A stretch of DNA of 64,000 nt from Bradyrhizobium algeriense (GTDB taxonomy: Bacteria; Pseudomonadota; Alphaproteobacteria; Rhizobiales; Xanthobacteraceae): NCBI RefSeq assembly GCF_036924595.1, contig NZ_JAZHRV010000001.1, forward strand, positions 124,001-188,000, written 5' to 3'. Positions 45,635 to 54,907 of the stretch are shown one piece after another. The translations under genes were made by a program, and so were the position numbers. Position 1 is the stretch's first letter, and each line of letters opens with the position of its first letter. The notes under the pieces were generated by a model that ran no database searches, had not been told where the DNA came from, and saw nothing but the letters and a program-made list of their open reading frames with translations.

Positions 45635-46633
45635 ATGTCGACGCAAACGAGCTTCGTGACTCCGGCGGCGCCGCTAAGGGCCTATACGTCGACGGCGGAC
45701 CTCGCGATCTCCCCGCCATCGCACCGCGAGGCGAGCGACCGGGCACGCGCTGTTGCTTCACCAAAAGACCTGCGGACCGAGCCGGCACCCGTCCGCTTTA
45801 TCATCATCGCGCTTGCCGTCACCTTCCTCACCGTCTTTGTCGTGCTGCCGCTGGTCGTGGTGTTCGCATCGGCCTTTTCGAAAGGCATCAGCGCCTATTT
45901 TGCCGCGCTCGCCGAGCCGGAGGCGCTGTCGGCGATCAGGCTGACGCTGCTGGTTGCGGCGATCTCGGTCACCCTCAACCTTGTGTTCGGCGTGATCGCG
46001 GCCTGGGCGATCGCGAAATTCGAATTCCGCGGCAAGACCTTTCTGATCACGCTGATCGACCTGCCGTTCTCGGTCAGCCCGGTCATTTCGGGTCTCGTCT
46101 TCGTGCTCCTGTTCGGCGCGCAGGGCTATTGGGGCACGTGGCTGCAGGCGAACAACGTCCACATCCTGTTCGCGGTGCCGGGCATTGCACTCGCCACCAT
46201 CTTCGTGACGTTCCCGTTTGTCGCCCGCTCGCTGATCCCCTTGATGCAGGAGCAGGGCACGCAGGAGGAAGAGGCGGCGACCTCGCTCGGAGCGTCAGGC
46301 CTGCAGACCTTCTTCCGCGTCACTCTGCCCAATATCAAATGGGGCCTGTTGTATGGCGTACTGCTGTGCAACGCGCGCGCCATGGGCGAGTTCGGCGCGG
46401 TGTCTGTTGTGTCGGGCCATATCCGCGGCGAGACCAACACCATGCCGCTGCTGGTCGAAATTCTCTATAATGAGTATCAATTCGTGGCGTCGTTTGCGAT
46501 CGCCTCGCTCTTGGCGATGCTGGCCCTGATCACGCTGGTCGTGAAGACCGTGCTCGAACAGCGTCTGGACGAAGGGCAAAGCCCAAGCGACTATTCAAGC
46601 GACTATTCAAGGGACCATCCAAGTGACCATTGA
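45635..46633 (+). CDS. cysW: Sulfate ABC transporter, permease CysW
   Basis: 332 residues. A hydrophilic N-terminal extension of about 50 residues precedes six membrane helices. The EAA loop [51 protein letters not shown] is typical for CysW. The C-terminal end carries a short Ser/Asp repeat ([13 protein letters not shown]). It overlaps the start of cysA by 11 bases. Confidence 0.95.
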   Translation: MSTQTSFVTPAAPLRAYTSTADLAISPPSHREASDRARAVASPKDLRTEPAPVRFIIIALAVTFLTVFVVLPLVVVFASAFSKGISAYFAALAEPEALSAIRLTLLVAAISVTLNLVFGVIAAWAIAKFEFRGKTFLITLIDLPFSVSPVISGLVFVLLFGAQGYWGTWLQANNVHILFAVPGIALATIFVTFPFVARSLIPLMQEQGTQEEEAATSLGASGLQTFFRVTLPNIKWGLLYGVLLCNARAMGEFGAVSVVSGHIRGETNTMPLLVEILYNEYQFVASFAIASLLAMLALITLVVKTVLEQRLDEGQSPSDYSSDYSRDHPSDH

Positions 46634-47672
46634 AGTCAAAAATATCGTCAAGAAGTTCGGCGCGTTTGCTGCGCTGGATAACGTCGATCTGAAGGTCGGC
46701 AAGGGCGAATTGCTGGCGCTGCTCGGTCCGTCCGGTTCGGGCAAGACGACGCTGTTGAGGATCATTGCAGGCCTCGACTGGCCCGATGCCGGCGAGGTGC
46801 GGATCGACGGCGAGGATGCGCTGGGACACGGCGCCAGCGAGCGCCATGTCGGCTTCGTGTTCCAACATTACGCACTGTTCCGCCACATGACGGTGTTCGA
46901 AAATGTCGCCTTTGGCCTGCGCGTACAGCCGCGCGCCATCCGCAAGGACGAGGCCACCATCCGCGCCCGCGTCAAGGAATTGCTTGATCTAGTGCAACTC
47001 GACTGGCTCGCCAACCGCTATCCCAGCCAGTTGTCCGGCGGCCAGCGGCAGCGCATTGCGCTTGCCCGCGCGCTGGCGATCGAGCCGCGCATCCTGCTGC
47101 TCGACGAACCGTTCGGTGCGCTCGATGCCAAGGTGCGGAAAGAGCTGCGGCAATGGCTGCGCTCGCTGCATTCCGAAATTCACGTCACCTCGATCTTCGT
47201 CACCCACGATCAGGAAGAGGCGCTCGAAGTCGCCAACCGCGTGGTTGTCATGGACAAGGGCCGTATCGAGCAGATCGGCACGCCGGGCGATGTCTATGAC
47301 AATCCCGCCACCGCCTTCGTCCACGGCTTCATCGGCGAATCCATCGTGCTGCCGGTGGAGGTTCTCGGCGGCTCAGTGCGGCTCGGCGGCCAGCCGCTCA
47401 ACATCGCCGCCGATGGCGCGGCCTCCGGCGCCTCAAAACTGTTCGTCCGCCGCCACGACATGCAGATCGGGCCGGCGGGAACCGGCTCGCTGGAGGGCGC
47501 GGTGCGCCATGTCCGCTCGTTCGGCCCGATCCAGCGGGCGGAGGTCGCGCTCTCGGGCGGTGAGGGCAAGACCGTGATCGAGATCGACGCCCCCCGGGAC
47601 CGGGAACTCCAGGCCGGCGAGATCATCGGCCTGCAGCCCCGCCGCTACCGGATCTTTGCCGCCCAGGATTGA
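46623..47672 (+). CDS. cysA: Sulfate ABC transporter, ATP-binding protein CysA
   Basis: 349 residues with GTG start inside the end of cysW. Walker [10 protein letters not shown], signature [15 protein letters not shown], Walker [13 protein letters not shown] and switch His THDQEEALE are all present. A C-terminal regulatory TOBE-like domain follows from about residue 240. It powers sulfate and thiosulfate import. Confidence 0.96.
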   Translation: MTIEVKNIVKKFGAFAALDNVDLKVGKGELLALLGPSGSGKTTLLRIIAGLDWPDAGEVRIDGEDALGHGASERHVGFVFQHYALFRHMTVFENVAFGLRVQPRAIRKDEATIRARVKELLDLVQLDWLANRYPSQLSGGQRQRIALARALAIEPRILLLDEPFGALDAKVRKELRQWLRSLHSEIHVTSIFVTHDQEEALEVANRVVVMDKGRIEQIGTPGDVYDNPATAFVHGFIGESIVLPVEVLGGSVRLGGQPLNIAADGAASGASKLFVRRHDMQIGPAGTGSLEGAVRHVRSFGPIQRAEVALSGGEGKTVIEIDAPRDRELQAGEIIGLQPRRYRIFAAQD

Positions 47673-47680
47673 TGTTGGCT

Positions 47681-47713
47681 GTCATTCCGGGTTCGCCTCG
47701 CGCCCCGGAATGA
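47681..47713. repeat. Single palindromic hairpin (gtcattccggg family)
   Basis: GTCATTCCGGG and CCCGGAATGAC enclose a GC-rich loop, about ten bases after cysA. It is a one-hairpin version of the intergenic palindromes seen elsewhere in the window. It lacks a T-run but may limit read-through. Confidence 0.65.
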
Positions 47714-47805
47714 CCGCGGATTTGCTCCCCCGTTCACCATTCAGCCACGGTTGGTATGCAACAACGGCCCGTCCAGCGTTCGGGATTCTTTGGGGGATTC
47801 TTTCA

Positions 47806-48303
47806 GTGAAACGGGCGACTACCGCGATTATCGGGCTCTTGCTGCTTGCCGGCTGCTCGGCAGACGTCAAAATCCCGGACCAGCCGGCCATGTATCTCGA
47901 CATGGCGCAACCCGGCGCCACGCTCGATCCGGTCGCGGCGGCGATCATGATCTCGCAATACCGTCAGAACAACGGCCTCGGTACCGTGGTGGTCGATCCC
48001 GATCTGACCAGGCTCGCCGAGCAGCAGTCGCAGGCGATGGCGGCGCGCAACAAGATGGACCACAATGTGAAGGGCCCTCTGGAAAAGCGGCTGGGAGCCT
48101 CCGGCTATCCGGCGAAGCTCGCGGTTGAAAATGTCTCGGCCGGATATCACACCCTGGCGGAAGCCTTCTCCGGCTGGCGCGACTCGCCGCCGCACAAGGC
48201 CAATATGCTCAAGAACGGTGTCACAAAATTGGGCATCGCGGCGGCCTATGCTCCAAACACCAAATACAAGGTGTTCTGGACGCTCATCCTTGCATCAACC
48301 TGA
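47806..48303 (+). CDS. CAP/SCP-domain lipoprotein
   Basis: 165 residues from GTG at 47806; the longer frame reads through the repeat. The signal peptide ends in a lipobox (LLLLAGC), so the protein is probably a lipoprotein. The CAP domain follows: ISQYRQNNGLGTVVVDPDLTRLAEQQSQAMAARNKMDHNV, ENVSAGYHTLAEAFSGWRDSPPHKANML. The His/Glu pairs typical of the CAP cavity are present. Bacterial members of this family are poorly characterised and no specific activity is assigned. Confidence 0.85.
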   Translation: MKRATTAIIGLLLLAGCSADVKIPDQPAMYLDMAQPGATLDPVAAAIMISQYRQNNGLGTVVVDPDLTRLAEQQSQAMAARNKMDHNVKGPLEKRLGASGYPAKLAVENVSAGYHTLAEAFSGWRDSPPHKANMLKNGVTKLGIAAAYAPNTKYKVFWTLILAST

Positions 48304-48439
48304 AGCAGGTCCGGTTACGGGCTTCGATGCCTCACGAGGCGGTAAACTCGGCGTGATCCTTGCTTCGATCTCGCCGATTGACGCGGTGGCGAACTGTCGC
48401 CACGGTGCCACTGTCTTTGTCCACTAGTCGACGGTCACA

Positions 48440-49615
48440 ATGGATCTTTCCGACTCTGTGCCGGCCACCACGCCCGCCAAAGCGCAGCGTGTGCTGGTGC
48501 TGCAAGGCGGTGGCGCGCTCGGCTCCTATCAGGCCGGCGCCTTTCAGGCATTGTGTCGCTCGGGTTTCGAACCGGAATGGGTCGCGGGCATTTCGATCGG
48601 CGCCATCAATGCCGCGATCATTGCCGGCAACGGACCGGAAACGCGCGTCGATCGTTTGAAGGAATTCTGGGAGATGGTTTCATCTCCGGTGTCGTGGAAT
48701 CCGGTGACACCAGGTGAGCGCGCACGCTCGCTGTTCAACGAAACCTCAGCCGCGCTGATCGCGACCTTCGGCGTGCCCGGCTTCTTCACGCCGCGGATTC
48801 CGCCTGCACCGTTGTGGCCGCCCGGCAGCCCGCAGTCGCAGAGCTATTACGACACCGCGCCGCTGAAGAAAACGCTCGAGCGGCTGGTGGATTTCGACCG
48901 CATCAACGATCTGAAGATGAGGTTCAGCGTCGGCGCGGTCGGCGTCACCTCGGGCAATTTCAGATATTTCGACAATGTCGAGTTCAGGAAGGCCGGCAAG
49001 AAGATCGGCCCCGAGCACGTCATGGCCTCCGGCGCGCTGCCACCCGGTTTTCCGTCCGTTGTCATCGAAGGTGAGCATTACTGGGACGGCGGCATCGCCT
49101 CGAACACGCCGCTCGATTTCGTGCTGGAAGAAGAGTTCAACCGCGATCTCCTGATCTTCCAGGTCGACCTGTTCAGCGCGCGCGGCGACCTGCCGACGTC
49201 GCTGCTCGAAGCCGCCGAGCGGGAAAAGGACATCCGTTATTCCAGCCGCACCCGCACGAGTACCGACAAGAACAAGCAGATCCACAACGCGCGGAAGGCG
49301 GTGCGCGATCTGCTCAGCAAATTGCCGGATCATTTGAACAACGATCCGTCGGTCGAATTTCTGCGCAAGGCCTCGAAGGAAAACACCGTCACGGTCGTGC
49401 ACCTGATCTACAAGAGCAAGAATTACGAGACAAATTCCAAGGACTACGACTTCTCGCATGTCGCCATGGTCGAACATTGGGAAGCGGGTGTTCGCGATGT
49501 GCATTTGTCGATGCGTAACAAAGAACGGCTGGAGCGGCCGCAACCCGGGCAGACCATGGCGACTTACGATCTCACGGGGAAGGGCTCAAAGCCAGCCGAA
49601 GGCAAACAGGAGTGA
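48440..49615 (+). CDS. Patatin-like phospholipase with DUF3734
   Basis: 391 residues. The oxyanion-hole motif is LQGGGALGSYQAGAF (21-35), the nucleophile is S52 in GISIGA, and the catalytic Asp is D216 in WDGGIASNTPL. The C-terminal third (about 285-370: NARKAVRDLLSKLP, VTVVHLIYKSKNYETNSKDYDFSHVAMVEHWEAGVRD) is the DUF3734 extension. In relatives this architecture accompanies 3-hydroxybutyrate dehydrogenase and polyhydroxybutyrate turnover. The next gene, six bases on, is such a dehydrogenase, so they form an operon. Confidence 0.9.
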   Translation: MDLSDSVPATTPAKAQRVLVLQGGGALGSYQAGAFQALCRSGFEPEWVAGISIGAINAAIIAGNGPETRVDRLKEFWEMVSSPVSWNPVTPGERARSLFNETSAALIATFGVPGFFTPRIPPAPLWPPGSPQSQSYYDTAPLKKTLERLVDFDRINDLKMRFSVGAVGVTSGNFRYFDNVEFRKAGKKIGPEHVMASGALPPGFPSVVIEGEHYWDGGIASNTPLDFVLEEEFNRDLLIFQVDLFSARGDLPTSLLEAAEREKDIRYSSRTRTSTDKNKQIHNARKAVRDLLSKLPDHLNNDPSVEFLRKASKENTVTVVHLIYKSKNYETNSKDYDFSHVAMVEHWEAGVRDVHLSMRNKERLERPQPGQTMATYDLTGKGSKPAEGKQE

Positions 49616-49621
49616 ATTGAT

Positions 49622-50410
49622 ATGGGTACGTTAAAAGGCAAAACCGCCGTCGTGACCGGCTCGACCAGCGGCATCGGATTGGCTTATGCGCGCGCTTTCG
49701 CCGGCGCCGGCGCCAATATCGTTCTCAATGGCATGGGCGTCCCGGCCGATATCGAGCGCGAGCGTTCCGGCATCGAGACCGATTTCAAAGTCCGCGCGGT
49801 GCATTCGCCTGCCGACATGACCAAGCCCGCCGAAATCGCCGAAATGGTCGCGCTCGGCGAGAAGACCTTCGGCTCGGTCGATATCCTCGTCAACAATGCC
49901 GGCATCCAGTTCGTCGCCCCGATCGAGGAGTTTCCGATCGAGAAATGGGACGCGATCATTGCAATCAATCTGTCATCGGCATTTCATGCCATCCGCGCCG
50001 CCGTACCCGGCATGAAGAAGCGCGGCTGGGGCCGCATCATCAACACGGCTTCCGCGCATTCGCTGGTGGCTTCGCCATTCAAGTCGGCCTATGTCTCGGC
50101 CAAGCACGGCATCGCCGGGCTGACAAAAACGGTGGCGCTGGAGGTTGCGACTTTCAAGATCACCTGCAACTGCATCAGCCCGGGCTATGTCTGGACACCG
50201 CTGGTCGAGCACCAGATCCCCGAGACCATGAAGGCGCGCAACATGACCAAGGAGCAGGTCATCAAGGACGTGCTTCTTGACGCCCAGCCGACCAAAGAGT
50301 TCGTGACGTCAGAGCAGGTTGCTGCGCTGGCGCTGTTCCTGTGCAGCGACGATGCAGCCCAAATCACCGGGTCCAACTACTCCATCGACGGCGGCTGGAC
50401 GGCGGAGTAG
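49622..50410 (+). CDS. bdhA: 3-hydroxybutyrate dehydrogenase
   Basis: 262 residues, classical short-chain dehydrogenase. NAD site TGSTSGIGLAYARAFAGAGA, NNAG, catalytic Ser/Tyr/Lys in INTASAHSLVASPFKSAYVSAKHG, and the D-3-hydroxybutyrate dehydrogenase signature NCISPGYVWTPLVEHQIPETMKARNMTKEQVIKDVLLDAQPTKEFV with the QIP and QPTK elements. It oxidises 3-hydroxybutyrate to acetoacetate in the cytoplasm. It is cotranscribed with the patatin gene. Confidence 0.93.
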   Translation: MGTLKGKTAVVTGSTSGIGLAYARAFAGAGANIVLNGMGVPADIERERSGIETDFKVRAVHSPADMTKPAEIAEMVALGEKTFGSVDILVNNAGIQFVAPIEEFPIEKWDAIIAINLSSAFHAIRAAVPGMKKRGWGRIINTASAHSLVASPFKSAYVSAKHGIAGLTKTVALEVATFKITCNCISPGYVWTPLVEHQIPETMKARNMTKEQVIKDVLLDAQPTKEFVTSEQVAALALFLCSDDAAQITGSNYSIDGGWTAE

Positions 50411-50448
50411 GAATTGCGAACGGCTCCCGGGAGCGCACAGCCACAATC

Positions 50449-51279
50449 CTAATGGGTGGCGCTCCCGGCAACGGCCGCGACACTTTCGGTCGAGAGGTGC
50501 AGCTCACTGAAGCCAAGCTTGCTGGCGACCAGAATCAGAACCAAGGCCAGCACCAGCCTCAGCACCGTCTCCGGTACGCGAACCGCACAGTAACTGCCGA
50601 TCACGATGCCGGGCAGCGAGCCTATCAGCAGCACACCCATCAGCGCCCAATCGACCGAGCCCAGCGCCCAGTGGCCTATGCCGGCGACCAGCGTCAGCGG
50701 CACGGCGTGTGCAATGTCGGAGCCGACGATGCTTGCCATCGGCAGGCGCGGATAGAGCAGCAACAGCGCGGTGACGCCGACCGCGCCGGCACCGACCGAC
50801 GAAATCGAAACCAGTACACCGAGCGCCACGCCGACCAGCACGGTCGCGTTGCCGGTCGTCGAGGCGCCGAGCCGTTCCATACGCTGGCGGTATCGATCCA
50901 TGATCGCCTTGCGGAAGATCAACGACGTCGCCGTTAGGATGAGCGCAAAGCACAGCACCAGATTGACCAGGCTGCGCGCGGAATCCCCTTTGAGTTCGAG
51001 CTGCCACAGCACGAGCAAGGTGACGAAGCTGGCCGGGATGCTGCCGCTGGCGAGACGTATCACCGCCGGCCAGTGAATGCTCTGAGACCAGCCATGCACC
51101 AGGCTGCCGCCGGTCTTGGTCGCCGCGGCATAGAGCAGGTCGGTGCCGACGGCGGTCGACGGATGGATGCCGAACAGCAGGATCAACAATGGCGTCATCA
51201 GCGAGCCGCCGCCGACGCCCGTCATCCCGACCAGCAGGCCGACGCCGAATCCGGACGCCACGTAGAGGTGATCAATCAT
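50449..51279 (-). CDS. Sulfite exporter TauE/SafE family protein
   Basis: 276 residues with about eight membrane helices. The family repeat appears twice: GLLVGMTGVGGGSLMTPLLILLFGIHPSTAVGTDLLYAAATKTGGSLVH near the N-terminus and LGVLVSISSVGAGAVGVTALLLLYPRLPMASIVGSDIAHAVPLTLVAGIGH in the second half. Members export or import sulfite, sulfonates or related anions. It is convergent with bdhA; the sulfur genes lie a few kilobases away, so a link to sulfur is suggestive only. Confidence 0.87.
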   Translation of the reverse strand: MIDHLYVASGFGVGLLVGMTGVGGGSLMTPLLILLFGIHPSTAVGTDLLYAAATKTGGSLVHGWSQSIHWPAVIRLASGSIPASFVTLLVLWQLELKGDSARSLVNLVLCFALILTATSLIFRKAIMDRYRQRMERLGASTTGNATVLVGVALGVLVSISSVGAGAVGVTALLLLYPRLPMASIVGSDIAHAVPLTLVAGIGHWALGSVDWALMGVLLIGSLPGIVIGSYCAVRVPETVLRLVLALVLILVASKLGFSELHLSTESVAAVAGSATH

Positions 51280-51560
51280 ATCGGGGAGATAGTTCCATTT
51301 GCATGCTCGACATATAGCAGCGCCGCCGCAGGGGGCCTAACAATCGTGCCCGTTTGACTGAAATAAGAATGTTTCTTGCGCACATCGGAGTTCGCTGGTT
51401 TTTTTCCCCATTATGCCGGCGCCTGACGATAACGACGTCCTGCCGCCTCACATGAGGCAACCGTTCAGGCGCCAGCGGCCAGCGCACTCGGGATCGTCTG
51501 TTTCCAGGGGGCAGGCTGGCGCCAGTGCGCCGCACATCAATGCCAGTTCGGCTGCCCGGA
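51280..51560. other. Short gene-free stretch
   Basis: 281 bases between two minus-strand genes. I see no coding frame or clear hairpin with a T-run. A moderately AT-rich piece (51355-51415, with a ttttttt run) could hold the promoter of the TauE/SafE gene. Confidence 0.4.
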
Positions 51561-52928
51561 TCAGCGTTTGCCGAACGCCAGCACGTGCAGTCCGAGCCGC
51601 CGGCGCACGATCCAGAACAGCAGCACCGTCTCGAACGCCAGCGAGATCGACGTCGCGGCCGCAGCACCATGGCCGCCGAAGCGCGGCACCAGCATCACGC
51701 ACAGCACGAGGTTCATGGCGAAGGCGAGCGCATAGGCCAGCGCGCAGATATGCTGGTGGCCGAGCATGTTGAGCAGCCGCTCGACCGGTCCGATGGCGGA
51801 TCGCACCACGAGGCCAACGGCGGCAATGAACATGATGTCGTAGCCGACCACGAATTGCGGTCCGAACAGCCACAGCAGCGGCTTGCCCAGCGCCAGCAGC
51901 ACGATGGTCGCAGCCAGCGACGGCCAAAACGTCCACTGGATCGCATGCGCCACATAGGCCGACAGCCGCGGCTTGTCGCCCTGCGCGTGATACTCGGCAA
52001 AGCGATGCGCCGTCGTCGCCGCCATCGCATAGTGAATGAAGGAAACCAGCGCCAGCGTCTTCACCACGGCGAAATAGACACCGACTTCTTCGGAGGAGCG
52101 GAATTGCTGCAGCACCAGCACGTCGGTGTAGGACAGCAGCAGGTAAAATCCCTCGACCATCAGGATCGGCAGCGAGACCGCGAGCCAGCCGCGGAAATCA
52201 TAGGCCTTGGGGCCAGGCGCGATGTGGCCGCCGAGCCTGCGGTTCAGCACGATCATCTGGCCGATCATCGCGATCCATACCGCAGCAGTGCTGGCCCACA
52301 TCGCAGCTGTAGCGCCGAGATTGAAGCCGAGCACGAAGGCGCCGGCGGTCAAGCCGATGATCAGCGACTGCCGCACAATGAATTGCGGCATCAGGCCGAG
52401 CCGCATCCAGTCATGCGAGCGGGCGATGCCGTCCTGGGTGTTGGCGACGACAAACGCCGGCAGCGTCAGGCAGCCGATATAGAGGGGAACGATCGCGTTG
52501 GCGTCGATCCAGGGCGACAATCCCTTCACCACGCCCGCCAGCAGCAGCGAGATGATGGAGGAGATGGCGAACGTGATCCAGCGGCTGCCGGAGAGGAAGC
52601 CGCGCAGCAGGGCATGTTCGCCGCGGGTTCGATACTCCGGAATGATCTTCTGCGCGGATGCCGAGATGCCGAAATCCATCATGCTGCCGAGCAGCAGCAC
52701 CCAGGTCCAGACATAGACATAAACGCCGTAATCCGAGCCGCCCATCCAGCGCGCCAGCAGGATCTGCGCGAAATAGGCGAGCGCTGCGCTGAAGACGCGG
52801 ATGATGAAGATGGTGCCCGCCAGCCGTCTGGTGACGGAGGCCTCGCTGGAGCCGCCAAGCAACGCGCGCAGGCGCGCGATCACGCCGGCAGGCGAGGCGG
52901 TTGCGGATTGCGTATCCATCACGGCCAC
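51561..52928 (-). CDS. Polysaccharide flippase (Wzx/MATE-like)
   Basis: 455 residues with about 12-14 membrane helices of the polysaccharide-transport type: GTIFIIRVFSAALAYFAQILLARWMGGSDYGVYVYVWTWVLLLGSMMDFGISAS at the start is the usual first repeat. Such proteins move lipid-linked sugars across the inner membrane. No glycosyltransferase is beside it, so the cargo is unknown. An ATG three codons inside the listed start is possible. A palindromic element sits upstream. Confidence 0.85.
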   Translation of the reverse strand: MAVMDTQSATASPAGVIARLRALLGGSSEASVTRRLAGTIFIIRVFSAALAYFAQILLARWMGGSDYGVYVYVWTWVLLLGSMMDFGISASAQKIIPEYRTRGEHALLRGFLSGSRWITFAISSIISLLLAGVVKGLSPWIDANAIVPLYIGCLTLPAFVVANTQDGIARSHDWMRLGLMPQFIVRQSLIIGLTAGAFVLGFNLGATAAMWASTAAVWIAMIGQMIVLNRRLGGHIAPGPKAYDFRGWLAVSLPILMVEGFYLLLSYTDVLVLQQFRSSEEVGVYFAVVKTLALVSFIHYAMAATTAHRFAEYHAQGDKPRLSAYVAHAIQWTFWPSLAATIVLLALGKPLLWLFGPQFVVGYDIMFIAAVGLVVRSAIGPVERLLNMLGHQHICALAYALAFAMNLVLCVMLVPRFGGHGAAAATSISLAFETVLLFWIVRRRLGLHVLAFGKR

Positions 52929-53014
52929 AAGGGTGCATCCCCGAAACGCGCCGCGAGGCGGCGGCGATGCCCGGATGTATCAACCATTCGTTAAGATTCG
53001 GTTGGGTGGAGCTG

Positions 53015-53134
53015 TCGTTCCTGCGAACGCAGGAACCCATAACCACAGGGCGAAGTGGCGTGAAAAGAAGGCAATTACCAGACCGGCTCACGATTCCCGC
53101 CGCGGCGTATGGGTCCCTGCGTTCGCAGGGACGA
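53015..53134. repeat. Palindromic element B, relative of the urease-operon element
   Basis: The arms at 53015-53041 and 53108-53134 match those of element A at 16634-16753. In the left arm the inner hairpin reads GTTCCTGCGAACGCAGGAAC, in the right arm the original GTCCC/GGGAC form. The change alters both sides of the hairpin so that pairing is kept. It lies between the flippase and the DsbD-domain gene. Confidence 0.85.
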
Positions 53135-53142
53135 CAAAGCAG

Positions 53143-53979
53143 TCAATTCAAACTGACGTTGAACTCATAGGCCCGGTCGCCGCCGACCAGCGTCAGCTTG
53201 AGCGCGGCGCCGTCAGCGCTGGCGCCGGGCGGCAGGCCGTCGAGTTCGAAGGCAAAGCGTTTGACGCCGGGCGGGCTTTGCTCGACGAGCCTGGGAACCG
53301 GCAGCGCCCAGTCCGGCGTCGGCCCCTCGACGAACAGGCTGACCTCCTTGGCTTCGGGCGCGGTGACGTCGACCAGCACGTTGTTCTTTCCCTCGCGCTT
53401 GACGTCGCGGATGGTCAGCGGATTTGGGTCGCCGACATTGGCGGGCTTCGGCACGGTATTGAGCGCATCGGACAGGTTGCCGTCCTCGGTGCTTGCCACG
53501 CTGGCAAAGGCGAGTTCGGCATGGGCTTCGACCGGAATGCAGAGCTTGTCGCAGACGGCATAATTGATGTGGGCGCGCAGCGTCACCGGCTTGTCGGCAT
53601 TCTTGGCGACGATCCGCAACGGCAGCACGACCTGCTGCTTGTATCCCAGCGCGGTGCCGCCGGCGCCGTCGTCAAACTTCTTCGGTGCCGGCCACAGCAC
53701 GGTCACGGCTTCGACATTATCCGATTTTGAGAAATCGAAGCGGGGCGGGACGCCGGAATCGCCGGGCGTCCGCCAATAGGTCTTCCATCCGGGCTGCAAC
53801 TGGATGGCTACGCCGCCGAGCAGCACCGGGCCGCTGCGCGATCCCGCCAGCAGCCGCACCGCGGAATGCGCGTCGCGTTGCCACGGCGAGGCATCCTCGG
53901 CGCGAACCTCCGACGTCGCACACGCAACACACAAAGCGGCGACGCCGAGCGCGGCGCGCAGGGGAACCATCACGATCAT
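53143..53979 (-). CDS. Periplasmic DsbD N-terminal-domain protein
   Basis: 278 residues. Signal peptide (about 5-27, LCVACATSEVRAED) and a soluble domain typical of the DsbD alpha domain: QLQPGWKTYWRTPGDSGVPPRFDFSKSDNV, YKQQVVLPLRIV, and the redox pair in INYAVCDKLCIPVEA (C..x3..C). It probably passes reducing equivalents in the periplasm to cytochrome or thiol partners. It lacks the membrane and thioredoxin domains of full-length DsbD, so it needs partners elsewhere in the genome. Confidence 0.85.
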   Translation of the reverse strand: MIVMVPLRAALGVAALCVACATSEVRAEDASPWQRDAHSAVRLLAGSRSGPVLLGGVAIQLQPGWKTYWRTPGDSGVPPRFDFSKSDNVEAVTVLWPAPKKFDDGAGGTALGYKQQVVLPLRIVAKNADKPVTLRAHINYAVCDKLCIPVEAHAELAFASVASTEDGNLSDALNTVPKPANVGDPNPLTIRDVKREGKNNVLVDVTAPEAKEVSLFVEGPTPDWALPVPRLVEQSPPGVKRFAFELDGLPPGASADGAALKLTLVGGDRAYEFNVSLN

Positions 53980-54114
53980 GGGACGTCTTTACAGGCAAGT
54001 TGCGGCGCAAACCATTGAATTGCGTGTGATCGGCCGCCGAATGATGCCGGAAGCTTGATTGACAGAAACCGCACCCGATATCAGGATACGAGTCAGCAAG
54101 AGAGGCCTTTGCGG

Positions 54115-54765
54115 ATGAGCCCTGAAGGCAAGACACCGAAGCCCGTTCGCCGCAAAGCCGCCGGTATTGGCGACAATTCGTCCGGCGAGGGCTACCTGGA
54201 CGGCCGGCTGCTGATCGCCATGCCGGTCATGGGCGATCCGCGGTTCGAGCGCTCCGTCATCTACATGTGCGCGCACTCCTCGGAAGGGGCGATGGGCATC
54301 ATCGTCAACCGCCCGGCCGGCAGCATCGATTTTCCCGGCCTATTGGTGCAGCTCGACATCATCCAGAAGGCGGACCAGATCAAGCTGCCGGAAAACGCCG
54401 AGACCATGCAGGTGCTGAAGGGCGGCCCGGTCGATACCGGCCGCGGCTTCGTGCTGCATTCGAGCGATTTCTTCATCAAGGATGCGACGCTCAATATCGA
54501 CGAGGGCATCTGCCTGACCGCGACGGTGGACATCCTCAAGGCGATCGCCAAGGGCACCGGACCGAAGCACGCGATCCTGGCGCTGGGCTATGCCGGCTGG
54601 GCGCCGGGCCAGCTCGAGAACGAGATCCAGCACAATGGCTGGCTGCATTGCGACGCCGATCCGGACCTGATCTTCGGTGACGACGTCGACGAAAAATACC
54701 AGCGTGCATTGCAAAAGATCGGCATCGACCCCGGCATGTTGTCGAACGAGGCCGGGCACGCGTAA
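54115..54765 (+). CDS. YqgE/AlgH family protein (DUF179)
   Basis: 216 residues from ATG at 54115; the frame is open to 54055. The family pattern is clear: [81 protein letters not shown]. The function is not defined biochemically. A Lys/Arg-rich 30-residue N-terminal extension precedes the domain. It is divergent from the DsbD-domain gene. Confidence 0.92.
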   Translation: MSPEGKTPKPVRRKAAGIGDNSSGEGYLDGRLLIAMPVMGDPRFERSVIYMCAHSSEGAMGIIVNRPAGSIDFPGLLVQLDIIQKADQIKLPENAETMQVLKGGPVDTGRGFVLHSSDFFIKDATLNIDEGICLTATVDILKAIAKGTGPKHAILALGYAGWAPGQLENEIQHNGWLHCDADPDLIFGDDVDEKYQRALQKIGIDPGMLSNEAGHA

Positions 54766-54777
54766 GCTCCCGATTAG

Positions 54778-54870
54778 TAGGGTGGGCAAAGGCGCGCTTG
54801 CGCCGTGCCCACCATCTATCAACATGCCGGTTCTTGGATGGTGGGCACGCTTCGCTTTGCCCACCCTACG
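54778..54870. repeat. Palindromic element (tagggtgggcaaagc family)
   Basis: tagggtgggcaaaggcgcg at the left (from 54778) mirrors cgctttgcccaccctacg at the right (to 54870), and an inner gtgcccaccatc/gatggtgggcac pair repeats the pattern. It lies between the convergent yqgE and dioxygenase genes. Confidence 0.75.
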
Positions 54871-54907
54871 GCTGCGTGCGCAGCGACGACGATGGTTCTG
54901 TGCCAAT

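Noticed and set aside
50423..50434. GCTCCCGGGAGC palindrome between bdhA and the TauE/SafE gene as terminator
   Set aside because: No T-run on either strand; it may contribute to termination, but the evidence is too thin to list.
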